Positions 35,566-44,387 are shown, counted from the stretch's first letter. The stretch: 63,080 nt of DNA from Ligilactobacillus ruminis DSM 20403 = NBRC 102161 (GCF_900113455.1 NZ_FOPI01000010.1:12253-75332), one strand, 5' to 3'. Notes: generated by a model from the letters alone, not told the origin. Translations and numbers: made by a program.

Positions 35566-35602
35566 ATAAAAAAGGAGCCTGTCAGCGGCTTCTTTTTTAT
35601 TT
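35564..35602 (+). terminator. Terminator of the fla/che operon
   Basis: AAATAAAAAAGGAGCC (35564-35579) pairs along its full length with 35587-35602, with one G-T pair. The loop is 7 bases, and the stem ends in a T-rich strand. It overlaps the fliY stop codon. Confidence 0.85.
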
Positions 35603-35667
35603 AAGGATTTTATTTCGCTTTGCCTCCCCCAAAAATTCATTATTTTGAAAAAATCGAATTTTGAGGT

Positions 35668-35693
35668 TTAACTTTTTTTCTACCTGTCGATAT
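35668..35693 (+). promoter_or_regulatory. Sigma-28-type promoter for flgM-flgN-flgK-flgL
   Basis: TTAA (35668-35671), 14 bases, then GTCGATAT (35686-35693), 41 bases before flgM. Sigma-28 would thus drive its own inhibitor, a standard feedback loop. Confidence 0.75.
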
Positions 35694-35734
35694 AATATAT
35701 TGAGCAGAAAAATCGTTTAAGGAGGCGAACTTCC

Positions 35735-36022
35735 ATGAAGATCCAAAGAAGTTATACAGAATATACGAACTTACCAACCGTTAAGGGTTCTAAGAATGTT
35801 GCCAAGCAAAGTCAAGCAATCAATGCTTCAAATGACAAGATCAATCTTTCATACACGGCAAAGAAGCTTCTTTGCCGTGCTGAAGTCCAGTCTTCTCATT
35901 CAGGCATCGATACCGACAAGGTTGCGCGTTTGAAGGCCGCTATTAACGACGGCTCATACCAAGTATCAGCTGAAAAGATTGCTGATAAAATGCTTGATGC
36001 CGTCGATGAAGAGAGGGCATAA
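35735..36022 (+). CDS. flgM: Anti-sigma-28 factor FlgM
   Basis: FlgM (95 residues) binds FliA and, in other bacteria, is secreted once the hook is finished. The C-terminal half carries the sigma-binding pattern ([20 protein letters not shown] and [10 protein letters not shown]). The N-terminal half is disordered-looking. ATG follows AAGGAGGCG. It heads a four-gene unit with the late export proteins, behind its own sigma-28 promoter. Confidence 0.93.
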   Translation: MKIQRSYTEYTNLPTVKGSKNVAKQSQAINASNDKINLSYTAKKLLCRAEVQSSHSGIDTDKVARLKAAINDGSYQVSAEKIADKMLDAVDEERA

Positions 36023-36024
36023 AC

Positions 36025-36384
36025 ATGAACGAGGCCGAATTTCAACGCAATTTAACGAGATTCAAAGCTGTTTTGAAGCGCGAAAAGCGCTATCTGATTA
36101 AAAATGACGGTGAAAAGGTGACCGAAACGGTTTCTCAAAAAGAGAAGTTCATTCCGATTTTTGAAAACTATGACGGTCCCGTTTCTGATAAAACAAAAGC
36201 AATGATTGATGAGATTCAGGAATTGCAATCAGTCAACCTGATGCTGACGAATCAAGCAATTGCTTTTCAAAAGACATTGATGGATGCGATTCAAGCCAAT
36301 CTGAAACAGCCAAGCGGAACGTATTCGAAGTACAATCAGATGCCAAGGGAAAGTTCGGTGTCTCTGGTTGATCAGCAGGCTTAA
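36025..36384 (+). CDS. flgN: Flagellar chaperone FlgN-like protein
   Basis: This 119-residue helical protein sits between flgM and flgK, exactly where FlgN, the chaperone for FlgK and FlgL, is expected. Sequence similarity to characterised FlgN is low, as is usual for this family. The C-terminal helix (LMLTNQAIAFQKTLMDAIQA) fits. The assignment rests mainly on context and size. Confidence 0.75.
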   Translation: MNEAEFQRNLTRFKAVLKREKRYLIKNDGEKVTETVSQKEKFIPIFENYDGPVSDKTKAMIDEIQELQSVNLMLTNQAIAFQKTLMDAIQANLKQPSGTYSKYNQMPRESSVSLVDQQA

Positions 36385-36398
36385 GAGGAGGAGAAAAC

Positions 36399-37943
36399 AT
36401 GTCAGGTTTATTTGGCACATTGGGCACGGCCACGAGCGGCATCACTGCCAATCAGGTTGCCCTTCAGACAACTGCACATAATATTGCGAACACGAATACG
36501 GATGGCTATTCAAGACAACGTGTCCACATGACGACGAAGCCTCCATACGTGATTGCGGGAACCGGAACAATCGGAACGGGCGTTAACGTTACCGGCGTGG
36601 AACGCGTGGTTGACGATTTCGTTCGTTCTCAGATTCGTGAAGCAAATTCTAAATATACTTACAATACGCAAAAATCAGACACGCTCGGTCAGTTGGAAGA
36701 TATTTTGCATGAACCGTCAGACGACGGCGTGATCAAGGCACTCAACACTTTGACCGACAGTTGGCAAAAATTGGCAGAAAACCCTGAACTTGGGACTTCC
36801 AAGACTTTGGTCGTTGAAAATGCCAACTCGTTTGCTGATTCGATTCACCAAATGGCAACGCAGATTAATCAGCTGCACAAGGATTCGATTTCGAATCTGC
36901 AAAAATCAGTGCTTGATTTCAATGAAAAGATTGATCAATTGGCAGACATCAACAAGAAAGTGTTCACGTTGACGTCTCGTGGCGAAACGCCAAACGATTT
37001 GCTTGATCAGCGCGATACTCTGTTGAAGGATATTTCCGGTCTCGTCAACATCAATACCGAATTTGACGAATACGGACGCACGACGCTTTCCGTTGACGGT
37101 CAAACGATTCTTGACTTCAAGAATGAAACGCACAACACTCTCAGCGTCATTGTCGGAACTGATGCCAACGGCAATGCGCTCGTTTCCGATCGTGGCGATT
37201 CATCAAAGGCAAACGTTGCTTTGGGTCGTCAGGCCGAAGTCGGCACGGTCATGCTGACGAAGAAAGATGATGTTGGCAACACGGCTTATTCCGAAATCAA
37301 GACGTCAGAAGGCGACATGGGCGGCTATCAGGAATCTGCCAAGGAAATCCTTGAACACATGGATGAATTGAACGACTTCATCGCAAAAATCGGCAAGGTC
37401 ACCAACATGGTCATGACCGGCGGACAAAACAAGCTTGACGGATTCTTCACGTTGGGAAATGATCCTTCAAGATATGCGCTTGACTTCAAGGTCAACGATG
37501 CTATTGCGAAGGATCCTTCAAAGATTCCGGCCGGAAAGGCGCTTGACGGCACGGGCAGTGCCGGCGACGGCTCCAGAGCGTTGGCCGTTTCCTGGGCAAT
37601 GAAGACGAAGTTCAAGACACCGGTCAGGGATGCCGATCTTGATGCTTACAACGAATCAACGATGAAATTTAAAGAAAGCCAGGACGGTCAGACGTTTGCC
37701 GAAACGTTCAACAATATCGTGACGAAAAACGGGATCTCAAAGCAAAAGGCAGACAACATGGCTGCTGCACAGAAGGTTGTCCTGAACAACCTGGAAAACA
37801 AGAATGAATCAATGTCAGGCGTCAACATCAACGAAGAAATGTCCGACGTGATCAAGTTCCAACAAGGCTTCCAGGCAAATACCAGAGTGCTGAGCGTAAT
37901 TGCAGAAATGCTCGATACACTTGTCAACAAGACGGGGGTGTGA
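36399..37943 (+). CDS. flgK: Flagellar hook-filament junction protein FlgK
   Basis: FlgK (514 residues) is the first junction protein. The N-terminal motif TTAHNIANTNTDGYSRQRV and the C-terminal MSGVNINEEMSDVIKFQQGF are diagnostic. The middle region is a variable outer domain. ATG follows AGAGGAGGAG. FlgN-type chaperoning is expected from the preceding gene. Confidence 0.95.
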   Translation: MSGLFGTLGTATSGITANQVALQTTAHNIANTNTDGYSRQRVHMTTKPPYVIAGTGTIGTGVNVTGVERVVDDFVRSQIREANSKYTYNTQKSDTLGQLEDILHEPSDDGVIKALNTLTDSWQKLAENPELGTSKTLVVENANSFADSIHQMATQINQLHKDSISNLQKSVLDFNEKIDQLADINKKVFTLTSRGETPNDLLDQRDTLLKDISGLVNINTEFDEYGRTTLSVDGQTILDFKNETHNTLSVIVGTDANGNALVSDRGDSSKANVALGRQAEVGTVMLTKKDDVGNTAYSEIKTSEGDMGGYQESAKEILEHMDELNDFIAKIGKVTNMVMTGGQNKLDGFFTLGNDPSRYALDFKVNDAIAKDPSKIPAGKALDGTGSAGDGSRALAVSWAMKTKFKTPVRDADLDAYNESTMKFKESQDGQTFAETFNNIVTKNGISKQKADNMAAAQKVVLNNLENKNESMSGVNINEEMSDVIKFQQGFQANTRVLSVIAEMLDTLVNKTGV

Positions 37944-37948
37944 TTTAG

Positions 37949-38869
37949 ATGCGAATTTCGACTAACATGGTTAATGCCGATTTCTTGAATAATCTGGCAA
38001 CAACAACAAACAAGGTTCAAAGTACGATGAATCAGCTGGCAAGTCTGAAGGAAGTCAACAAGGCTTCCGACAATCCGTTGCTTGTTTCGAAGATTCTTGA
38101 CTTGAACGTGTCTATTTCACAAAACAGTTCATACGCAACGACGATCAGCGATGCCAAGGACTGGACGACGACTCAGGACGGTGCTTTGCAGCTGGTTGAG
38201 AGGTCGATGAACAACATCCGCAACATTATCGTTGCCGTCAACAACTCGGGGACTTTGACCGATGCCGAATTTAAGGCATACAGATCTGAGCTTCAGCAGG
38301 AGATCGGCACGGTCGTCGACGCAATGAACACTAATTACGACGGTCGCTACATCTTTGGCGGATCGAAGACGACGGAACCGCCGTTTGAAATTACTAAGGA
38401 TGCAAACGGCGAAGTCAACGGCTTGAAGTATAACGGTGATGAAACCAATCTTGCGCGTGAAATTTCCAACGGCGTTTCGATTAACCTGCTGACTAACGGC
38501 AATTCGGTCATGAACGCCCAAGGTGCCGGAAAAGATTTGGGAACGTTCTTTAACGAACTCGTTGCCGACTTTGACAAGCATGACGAAGCAGCAATTGCAG
38601 ACTTGTCGAAGAAGCTCGGCGAAGTCGACGTGTTCAAGAACAACATCGTCAACTACAATACTCGCATCGGGGCTATCGAAAAACGGATCGATGCGGCCAA
38701 AGATCGCAATGACAGCGAGAAGATAACGCTGAAGAACACGTTGTCGACGCGCCAGGACATTGATATTGCGCAAAAGTACATGGAATATCAAAACCAGATG
38801 CTTGCTTACAAGTCAACGCTTGCGATGGGCACGAAGATCATGCAGACGACGGTACTTGATTATATGTAA
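37949..38869 (+). CDS. flgL: Flagellar hook-filament junction protein FlgL
   Basis: FlgL (306 residues) is the second junction protein and resembles flagellin at both ends (MRISTNMVNADFLNNLATTT; C-terminal YMEYQNQMLAYKSTLAMGTK). It includes the conserved DGRYIFGGSKTTEPPF loop typical of FlgL. It starts at ATG 5 bases after flgK and is followed by a terminator. Confidence 0.94.
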   Translation: MRISTNMVNADFLNNLATTTNKVQSTMNQLASLKEVNKASDNPLLVSKILDLNVSISQNSSYATTISDAKDWTTTQDGALQLVERSMNNIRNIIVAVNNSGTLTDAEFKAYRSELQQEIGTVVDAMNTNYDGRYIFGGSKTTEPPFEITKDANGEVNGLKYNGDETNLAREISNGVSINLLTNGNSVMNAQGAGKDLGTFFNELVADFDKHDEAAIADLSKKLGEVDVFKNNIVNYNTRIGAIEKRIDAAKDRNDSEKITLKNTLSTRQDIDIAQKYMEYQNQMLAYKSTLAMGTKIMQTTVLDYM

Positions 38870-38870
38870 G

Positions 38871-38907
38871 AAAAAACTTGGGACTCAAACGAGTTCCAAG
38901 TTTTTTT
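38871..38907. terminator. Bidirectional terminator between flgL and the ComK-like gene
   Basis: The 16-base arms 38871-38886 and 38891-38906 pair through AAAAAACTTGG/CCAAGTTTTTT, with one G-T pair, around an AAAC loop. A and T runs on the two sides serve both convergent genes. Confidence 0.88.
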
Positions 38908-38912
38908 CATTT

Positions 38913-39710
38913 CTACGAATTAAGCTTATCGTACCTGCTGCTGATTCCGTTCATGACGTCAGCAAACAGTATCTCAGTGATTTCTTCTTCATTAAAAAGC
39001 ATTTTTAAAATCGAATCCGTCAAAAGCTTGCGTGCGCTTTGCTTGAGCGCGGCAATCGGAGTATCATCTTCGTTAAATTCCGTTTGGCAAAATTTCTCAT
39101 AGATTTCAATCGTTTTGTTCAAATTAAACGCGTTCAAAACTTCACCGATGACCTGGTGTTCTTTTTCATAGATATATCTGCAGTTTTTCTTGTTTTCAAA
39201 GTACATTTTCGGTGACGTTGGCAAGAGATAGCATGTTTGACTGTCGCAAAACGTGACGGCCATCGTTTTTTCACCGGAACGCAGGTCTAGTTTGACCTTG
39301 TTCAGCATGATCCAGTTCGTTGAATGACGATACGTTCCGCCAAGCGGCATAAGCTCAATTTCCCCCCACACGTAGCTCAAAGGAGCGATGCGCTTTTTTT
39401 GCTTAAGCCCAAGGCAGGCACGGTCGACGAAAAGCCCGATTCCTTGCGCTTCGATCAATTCGTTGATCAGGCGCTTGGTCTGTTTTTGAGTAACGATCAC
39501 GCGGTCAGCTTCAACGAGCATGGCATTGATCCTGGCAAATTCAGGGTATTCATCCTCGTTTGGCCTGAAGTTCAGAATCAGATTGGTTTTGCAAATATCG
39601 ATCTTTGCTTCTCTTTCAAACACGGCATGTCGCATCAAATGCTTGAAGCCGTCTTTTGAAAAATCAACTACCTGACAACAAGCGCAGTTTGATTCCTGTT
39701 TTTTGTTCAT
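38913..39710 (-). CDS. ComK-like competence transcription factor
   Basis: This protein of about 265 residues has a central part (about residues 75-200) with the ComK pattern: a VDRACLGLK segment like ComK VDRSC, then a strand-rich region with a PLSY and MPLGGTYRHSTNWIMLNKV order. It ends with a second strand pair around MAVTFCDSQTCYLLPTSPKM. It is longer than Bacillus ComK (192 residues) at both ends. The N-terminal CACC cluster is unusual. I prefer the ATG at 39708-39710, which has GGGGGAA upstream; a start 17 codons earlier lacks a ribosome site. ComK activates DNA-uptake genes in Bacillus; the targets here are unknown. It is divergent from a sigma factor gene with 291 bases between. Confidence 0.65.
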   Translation of the reverse strand: MNKKQESNCACCQVVDFSKDGFKHLMRHAVFEREAKIDICKTNLILNFRPNEDEYPEFARINAMLVEADRVIVTQKQTKRLINELIEAQGIGLFVDRACLGLKQKKRIAPLSYVWGEIELMPLGGTYRHSTNWIMLNKVKLDLRSGEKTMAVTFCDSQTCYLLPTSPKMYFENKKNCRYIYEKEHQVIGEVLNAFNLNKTIEIYEKFCQTEFNEDDTPIAALKQSARKLLTDSILKMLFNEEEITEILFADVMNGISSRYDKLNS

Positions 39711-40001
39711 ATAATTCCCCCAGTAACAGTTAAATTTTGGCGTTCTTTTGGAAAAGAACAAGTTCAGTTTAAAATGTAATTTAAATTAAATCAAGTTTTT
39801 TCTTTATTTTAACATAAATGTAATATTAGTTTTTGGCGCGTTTCAAACAAAGTGAACTAAAGGCCTCTTTTTAACACGAATGACAACCGTTTTCGGTTAA
39901 AAACAGCTTGTTTAAAAAAATGCGCCAAAATGAGATTACAGGTTTATTCAGATCAAAGAGTCCCTTAAAATAACAACTATCTTGAAAAACGGGGGATGTT
40001 T

Positions 40002-40547
40002 ATGGGAGAACATGAAGAAGAAGCAGTCGAATATATGAAAGAAAAAAATCATGAAGGGATGATTTACGGAATCATCAAGCGCTTCGGCATAAGCAGGTAT
40101 TCAAGCAGTTATGATGATTACGTCGTGTTGGGGATGATTTTGTTCGTCAAAGGCTACGTCGAATTAATGAACAGGGATCCTGACGCAGAAGAAAACAGGA
40201 TTAACGCATATTTGTATCAAAAGATAAAATGGGGGATTTTAGACGAATTGAGAAGAAAGAAGCGTGAAGAAGAACACAGAACGGATGTCGTCGATGAAAC
40301 GTCCAATGATTATTTTGCCAAGCTTCCTGACAATGACGTTGATGCTGAAACACTGGTCACCATCAGGGATCAGTTAAGCGAACTGTTCAGAAGATGCAAC
40401 GATTTTGAACGCGAATATCTTGAATATAAATTGAAAGGATACACCGAAATGGAGATTTCGCGGCATCTGAAACAGACGCACACCAAAGTTTATCGTGCGC
40501 GCAACAACATCAGACGGATGGCTTGTGAAATATTTGATAAAAAATAG
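40002..40547 (+). CDS. ComX/SigH-like alternative sigma factor
   Basis: This protein of about 181 residues has a compact sigma-70 layout: a region-2-like helical part (VVLGMILFVKGYVELMN, then INAYLYQKIKWGILDELRRK) and a region-4 helix-turn-helix (YTEMEISRHLKQTHTKVYRA). It is not of the FliA type. The size and divergence fit the ComX/SigH-like factors of lactobacilli that are linked to competence, but ECF-like alternatives cannot be excluded. ATG 40002 has GGGGG six bases upstream, the same unusual ribosome site as the divergent ComK-like gene. Its placement between flgL and hag is unexpected. Confidence 0.65.
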   Translation: MGEHEEEAVEYMKEKNHEGMIYGIIKRFGISRYSSSYDDYVVLGMILFVKGYVELMNRDPDAEENRINAYLYQKIKWGILDELRRKKREEEHRTDVVDETSNDYFAKLPDNDVDAETLVTIRDQLSELFRRCNDFEREYLEYKLKGYTEMEISRHLKQTHTKVYRARNNIRRMACEIFDKK

Positions 40548-40603
40548 AATGAAATGTGAAAAAATACTGGAATTTTTTAATTAAGTTATGTAAAATATTA
40601 GAT

Positions 40604-40627
40604 GAGCAGCGATGGGGGTCTCTGCTC
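40604..40627 (+). promoter_or_regulatory. Leader hairpin upstream of the small gene before hag
   Basis: GAGCAG (40604-40609) and CTGCTC (40622-40627) are perfect arms around a 12-base loop holding GGGGG. No T run follows, so it is more likely an mRNA stabilising or regulatory element than a terminator. The start codon is 33 bases downstream. Confidence 0.45.
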
Positions 40628-40659
40628 GATAATCATCAAAAGGAAATGAGGTCAAAGGT

Positions 40660-41043
40660 ATGAAAACGGGTACAAAAGTTAAGGAGAGCGTTCTGGCGCA
40701 AGCATGCGATTTATGCTTCGGGCGTTATTACTTCATCTCGCAGCCAGCCGTTTCAATCTTCGGAGCGGAACGGGAAGATGCTGCTTTCTTCTCCGTAATT
40801 GCAGATAATAAGGAAAACTTCAATTATCGCTTGGTCGAAGAATACGATGAAGAAAAGCGTCTCAGTCGTCTGGACATTGTTTTGACTGCTGGCGACAGCC
40901 AACCTGTTGTCTTGGATCTGCTCCGCGAATCCGGGATTGAAAATCCGAACGCCTCATCTTTCGAATATAAGATGCTTATGAAAGAATCCTCTTTAATCAT
41001 GCGCTGGTTCAGACGTCGGTTCAAGCGTGAAGCTTCGTTTTGA
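40660..41043 (+). CDS. Uncharacterised small protein encoded just upstream of flagellin
   Basis: This 127-residue protein of no family I recognise begins MKTGTKVKESVLAQACDLCF. It has a mixed alpha/beta middle and ends in a strongly basic tail (MRWFRRRFKREASF). It has no signal peptide or transmembrane segment. ATG follows GAGGTCAAAGG. The gene lies between the ComX-like sigma gene and hag and is bounded downstream by a very strong terminator, so it is a separate transcription unit from hag. A regulatory role is possible from context only. Confidence 0.6.
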   Translation: MKTGTKVKESVLAQACDLCFGRYYFISQPAVSIFGAEREDAAFFSVIADNKENFNYRLVEEYDEEKRLSRLDIVLTAGDSQPVVLDLLRESGIENPNASSFEYKMLMKESSLIMRWFRRRFKREASF

Positions 41044-41080
41044 TCAGGCATGAATGTTATTAACTGATTACGCTAAAGCT

Positions 41081-41115
41081 GCCGTCCGTTTTGGACGGCG
41101 TTTTTTTTTTTTTTT
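41081..41115 (+). terminator. Strong terminator between the small gene and hag
   Basis: GCCGTCC (41081-41087) pairs with GGACGGC (41093-41099). A run of 15 T residues follows at 41101-41115. It isolates the flagellin promoter from upstream transcription. Confidence 0.92.
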
Positions 41116-41137
41116 GCGAAAAATTTTAAGAAACAGC

Positions 41138-41164
41138 TTAAAAGATCTGAGATGCTGACGATAT
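41138..41164 (+). promoter_or_regulatory. Sigma-28-type promoter of the flagellin gene
   Basis: TAAA at 41139-41142 (TTAA at 41138-41141), then after 14-15 bases GACGATAT at 41157-41164. It lies 49 bases before the flagellin start and is the closest promoter to it. Confidence 0.8.
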
Positions 41165-41212
41165 ATAATCATGTAATCAGTTAATGATACAAAAGAAATG
41201 GAGGAATTTAAC

Positions 41213-42049
41213 ATGCGTATTAACACAAACGTCGCAGCTATGAACACATACAGCCGTTTGACAGCTGCAAATACCGCAAAATCAAACTCATTGGCAAAAC
41301 TTTCATCAGGTTTGCGTATCAACAAGGCCGGCGATGACGCTGCAGGTTTGGCAATTTCAGAAAAGATGAAGTCACAAATCGGTGGTTTGACACAGGCAAA
41401 GCGCAATGCCCAAGACGGCATCTCTTTGGTACAAACAGCCGAAGGTGCTTTGAACGAAACTCACAGCATTCTTGGACGTATGCGTGATTTGGTAGTTCAA
41501 GGCGCAAACGATACGTTGACAGCAACAGATCGTGGTTCCATCAACAAGGAATTAAAGGCTCTTCATCAAGAACTTACTCGTATTGCTAATACAACTGAAT
41601 TCAACACGAAGAACTTGTTGGGTAAAGCAAACAATGCATTCACATTCCAAATTGGTGCAAATGAAAATCAAACGTTGACGGTTACAATTGGTGCGATGGA
41701 TGGTACGACGTTGCTTGGATCGACAGATGCAACGTTCCAAATCAATGCCGATGCTACAAATGTTCGTATGGCAGGTGGCATGATCAGCAAGATTGATAAA
41801 GCTATCGCAACTGTTTCAGATCAACGTGCCGATCTTGGTGCCGTTCAAAACCGTTTGGAACATACGATCAACAACCTGACGGCAACGAACGAAAACTTGG
41901 CAGATGCCAACTCACGTATCCGTGACGTTGACATGGCTGAAGAAATGATGACGTTCACGAAGAGCAACATTCTTTCTCAAGCTGCAACATCAATGCTTGC
42001 GCAAGCAAACGCAATGCCAAACTCAGTTTTGAGCTTGCTTCAAGGCTAA
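41213..42049 (+). CDS. hag: Flagellin
   Basis: Flagellin (278 residues) is the filament subunit. The N-terminal D0/D1 helices (MRINTNVAAMNTYSRL, AGDDAAGLAISEKM) and the C-terminal ones (NRLEHTINNLTATNENLADA, ILSQAATSMLAQANAMP) are well conserved. The middle is short, so the protein has little outer domain. GRMRDLVVQGAND corresponds to the D1 region known in other flagellins to contact TLR5. Ser/Thr residues in the central part (about 130-185) are candidate glycosylation sites. ATG 41213 follows GGAGG at 41200-41204. It is the only flagellin gene in the window. Confidence 0.95.
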   Translation: MRINTNVAAMNTYSRLTAANTAKSNSLAKLSSGLRINKAGDDAAGLAISEKMKSQIGGLTQAKRNAQDGISLVQTAEGALNETHSILGRMRDLVVQGANDTLTATDRGSINKELKALHQELTRIANTTEFNTKNLLGKANNAFTFQIGANENQTLTVTIGAMDGTTLLGSTDATFQINADATNVRMAGGMISKIDKAIATVSDQRADLGAVQNRLEHTINNLTATNENLADANSRIRDVDMAEEMMTFTKSNILSQAATSMLAQANAMPNSVLSLLQG

Positions 42050-42080
42050 AATTGAAGATAACTTGAAATAACTTAGAAAA

Positions 42081-42116
42081 AGCTGGTATCCTCCTTTAAG
42101 GATGCCGGCTTTTTTT
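42081..42116 (+). terminator. Terminator after flagellin
   Basis: AGCTGGTATCCT (42081-42092) pairs with AGGATGCCGGCT (42099-42110) around a 6-base loop, and six T residues follow. Partial read-through could supply the glycosyltransferase gene that starts 28 bases later, for which no separate promoter was seen. Confidence 0.88.
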
Positions 42117-42144
42117 CGATACAGTAAAAGAAGAGGTGATTAGT

Positions 42145-44319
42145 TTGGAGACATGGGTTGAAGAATTACCTAAGAAAAAGTTCTTTTCCAGAGTAAATAC
42201 GACAGAATGTCTGGTAACGATTTCGATGCTGGTTTCGAACCGAATCGATACGGTTGAAAAGTGCTTTGAATCGTTCAGACCATTGTTGGAACAAATTCCA
42301 AGTGAGTTTATTGCTGTTGATACCGTAGGTGATGAAAAATCAGACGGATCAATTGACGTTGCAAGAAAATATGCCGATAAGATAGTTCATTTTGAATGGT
42401 GTGACGACTTTGCGGTGGCAAGAAATGCCGGCCTTAAGGAAGCACGTGGAAAGTGGCTGATATATCTGGATGATGATGAATGGTTTGATGATGCAGGTCC
42501 GCTGATCGATTTTTTCTCCAAACCAGAGCTTTACGAAAATTATGATCGCATTTCAATGATGGAACATAGTTATACTTCTGCATCCCAAATTGATTATGTC
42601 AGCAATAAATTCTCAAGAATCAGTGCAATAGTTCCAGGGTCTAAATTCGTTGATCCAGTTCATGAGCTGTTAAAGGGGATTGTCTACAGAAACGAATATT
42701 ATCTCAAAGAAACGTTTGTGCATCACGTCGGCTATATCGGAAAGCTAAGCAATAAGAAAGCCAAACGCAATCAGCAAATTATGAATAAAGAGCTTGAAAA
42801 AAATCCTGGGAACTTCCATCTGTGGCTTCAACAAATAGCTGGTGCAGGTGATGATGAAAAAGAAATGCTTAAATTTTCAGAAAGGGCTATTTCTACTCTA
42901 AAAAGCCGTGAGCTTGATGATTGGAATATTACTGATTGGATCGAAATTTTTCTTTACAGAATGCGTGGATATGCTCGTCTAAAAATGTGGTCTGATCTAG
43001 ATGTTAATGTGGATGTGTTTTTGGAACATGTTAAGAATCCCTTTTTCAGAGGGGTAGCAGCTAAATTTGAACTCAGTCGAGATTTAAATGAAATCGGCAT
43101 TGAAAAAGCAAGCAAATGGATTCACATTTACTTTGATGCGGTTGAGTATTGCGAGAAAAATAACCGAAATTCGGAAGAAATATCCTATTTCTTTGGCCAT
43201 GATATCAGCAAGGATACAATGTATGATGCTGTCGAGATGTATTTTAATCTTTGTTCAAAAGAAAGTCAGGATGCGTATGAAGAAATCAAGAAGATGATTC
43301 TGGATGTTCCTTGGAATATTTTTGATGAAAAAAGGAGCAATGTTTTAGCTTCAAGTTTGAAATATGCGATTAATGAGGAAGATAATGCAATTGTAGAATT
43401 TTTGAGTGAAAATTTCGTGACTGACGGAATCTTAAGTGATGAATTTGTAAAACAACTTGATCGAATCGATATCGGAATTGAATCCGATACTGCTCAAGAG
43501 AAATTTGATCAGATGATTGAGATGATAGATGCCAAAAGCGACTCTCTTTGGATTAAGCAGCATGCCAGAAAAGAAGTTTCAGATGATGAATTGAAGAACT
43601 CATTGTGCGATGGAATAACATTCAAGTATCCGAATGAAGATCTTATCAGAATTTGCGTTGAAAACGGACATTCCCCACAAAGGTATGTTGAAAATGTTTC
43701 ATTTGAAGATGTTTCAAAATCGGTCAGTGCAATTGTCACGAAAGAATCGATGCATCTTGATGGAATTCCTGGATTTGCATCAAGGATCGAATCCGTTTGG
43801 GAAAGTACAGTGCAAAGAAACTATCTGTTGGCTAATCTTAGAAAACGTTATATTTTTCAAGAATCAATGGCTTTGTCCAAAGTTATGGACGAAAGCGAGA
43901 AATATTGCCAAAATATGCTTGAATACGCTAACAATATTTATTTGCCCGAACTTTGTGACTCCGCATCAGAATTGCTGCCATCGGAAGTAAGATTTGCCAT
44001 TTTATTTGGAAAGGCATTGAAACTTAAGAAAGATAATCATTTGAAAGAATGCTTGACGTATCTTCAGGAAGCTCTTGAAGTTTTCAAATATTCCGAATCT
44101 TTGATTAAGCGGATAATTCAATCAATTGAACTCGAGCAAAGAAAGCGTGTAGCGGTAAATAATGAAATGGCAAGACTTGGCAATCAGGTCAAATCACAGA
44201 TCGTAGCATTGATTTCCCAAGGTCAAAATGAAGTTGCAGCTGGCTTATTGAATGAATTGAAACAAATAACTCCGGAAGATCCTGACTTGGCAACGCTTGA
44301 AAAATTATGTCAGTCATAA
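42145..44319 (+). CDS. GT2 glycosyltransferase with TPR-like C-terminus, probable flagellin glycosyltransferase
   Basis: This 724-residue protein starts with a family 2 glycosyltransferase domain (about residues 25-230): LVTISMLVSNRIDTVEKCFE, an acidic EFIAVDTVGDEKSDGS stretch and the metal/nucleotide-binding WLIYLDDDEWFDDAG. A long helical region follows, ending in TPR-like helices (KECLTYLQEALEVF and AAGLLNELKQITPEDPDLAT). GT2-TPR proteins next to flagellin genes, such as Listeria GmaR, transfer sugars to flagellin. AAGAGGTGAT supports TTG 42145 over GTG 42136. The donor sugar is not predictable. Confidence 0.8.
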   Translation: METWVEELPKKKFFSRVNTTECLVTISMLVSNRIDTVEKCFESFRPLLEQIPSEFIAVDTVGDEKSDGSIDVARKYADKIVHFEWCDDFAVARNAGLKEARGKWLIYLDDDEWFDDAGPLIDFFSKPELYENYDRISMMEHSYTSASQIDYVSNKFSRISAIVPGSKFVDPVHELLKGIVYRNEYYLKETFVHHVGYIGKLSNKKAKRNQQIMNKELEKNPGNFHLWLQQIAGAGDDEKEMLKFSERAISTLKSRELDDWNITDWIEIFLYRMRGYARLKMWSDLDVNVDVFLEHVKNPFFRGVAAKFELSRDLNEIGIEKASKWIHIYFDAVEYCEKNNRNSEEISYFFGHDISKDTMYDAVEMYFNLCSKESQDAYEEIKKMILDVPWNIFDEKRSNVLASSLKYAINEEDNAIVEFLSENFVTDGILSDEFVKQLDRIDIGIESDTAQEKFDQMIEMIDAKSDSLWIKQHARKEVSDDELKNSLCDGITFKYPNEDLIRICVENGHSPQRYVENVSFEDVSKSVSAIVTKESMHLDGIPGFASRIESVWESTVQRNYLLANLRKRYIFQESMALSKVMDESEKYCQNMLEYANNIYLPELCDSASELLPSEVRFAILFGKALKLKKDNHLKECLTYLQEALEVFKYSESLIKRIIQSIELEQRKRVAVNNEMARLGNQVKSQIVALISQGQNEVAAGLLNELKQITPEDPDLATLEKLCQS

Positions 44320-44387
44320 ATCACAATTATGTAAACTTTCCTCGCTTGTTTTTTGGCGTTTTTGTGAAAATTTAAAAAATCAAGCAT

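Noticed and set aside
39771-39799. ComK-box pair upstream of the ComK-like gene
   Set aside because: Two AAAA-N5-TTTT-like boxes with one mismatch each occur, but their spacing of 3 bases fits none of the known Bacillus spacings (8, 18 or 31) and the region is AT-rich.
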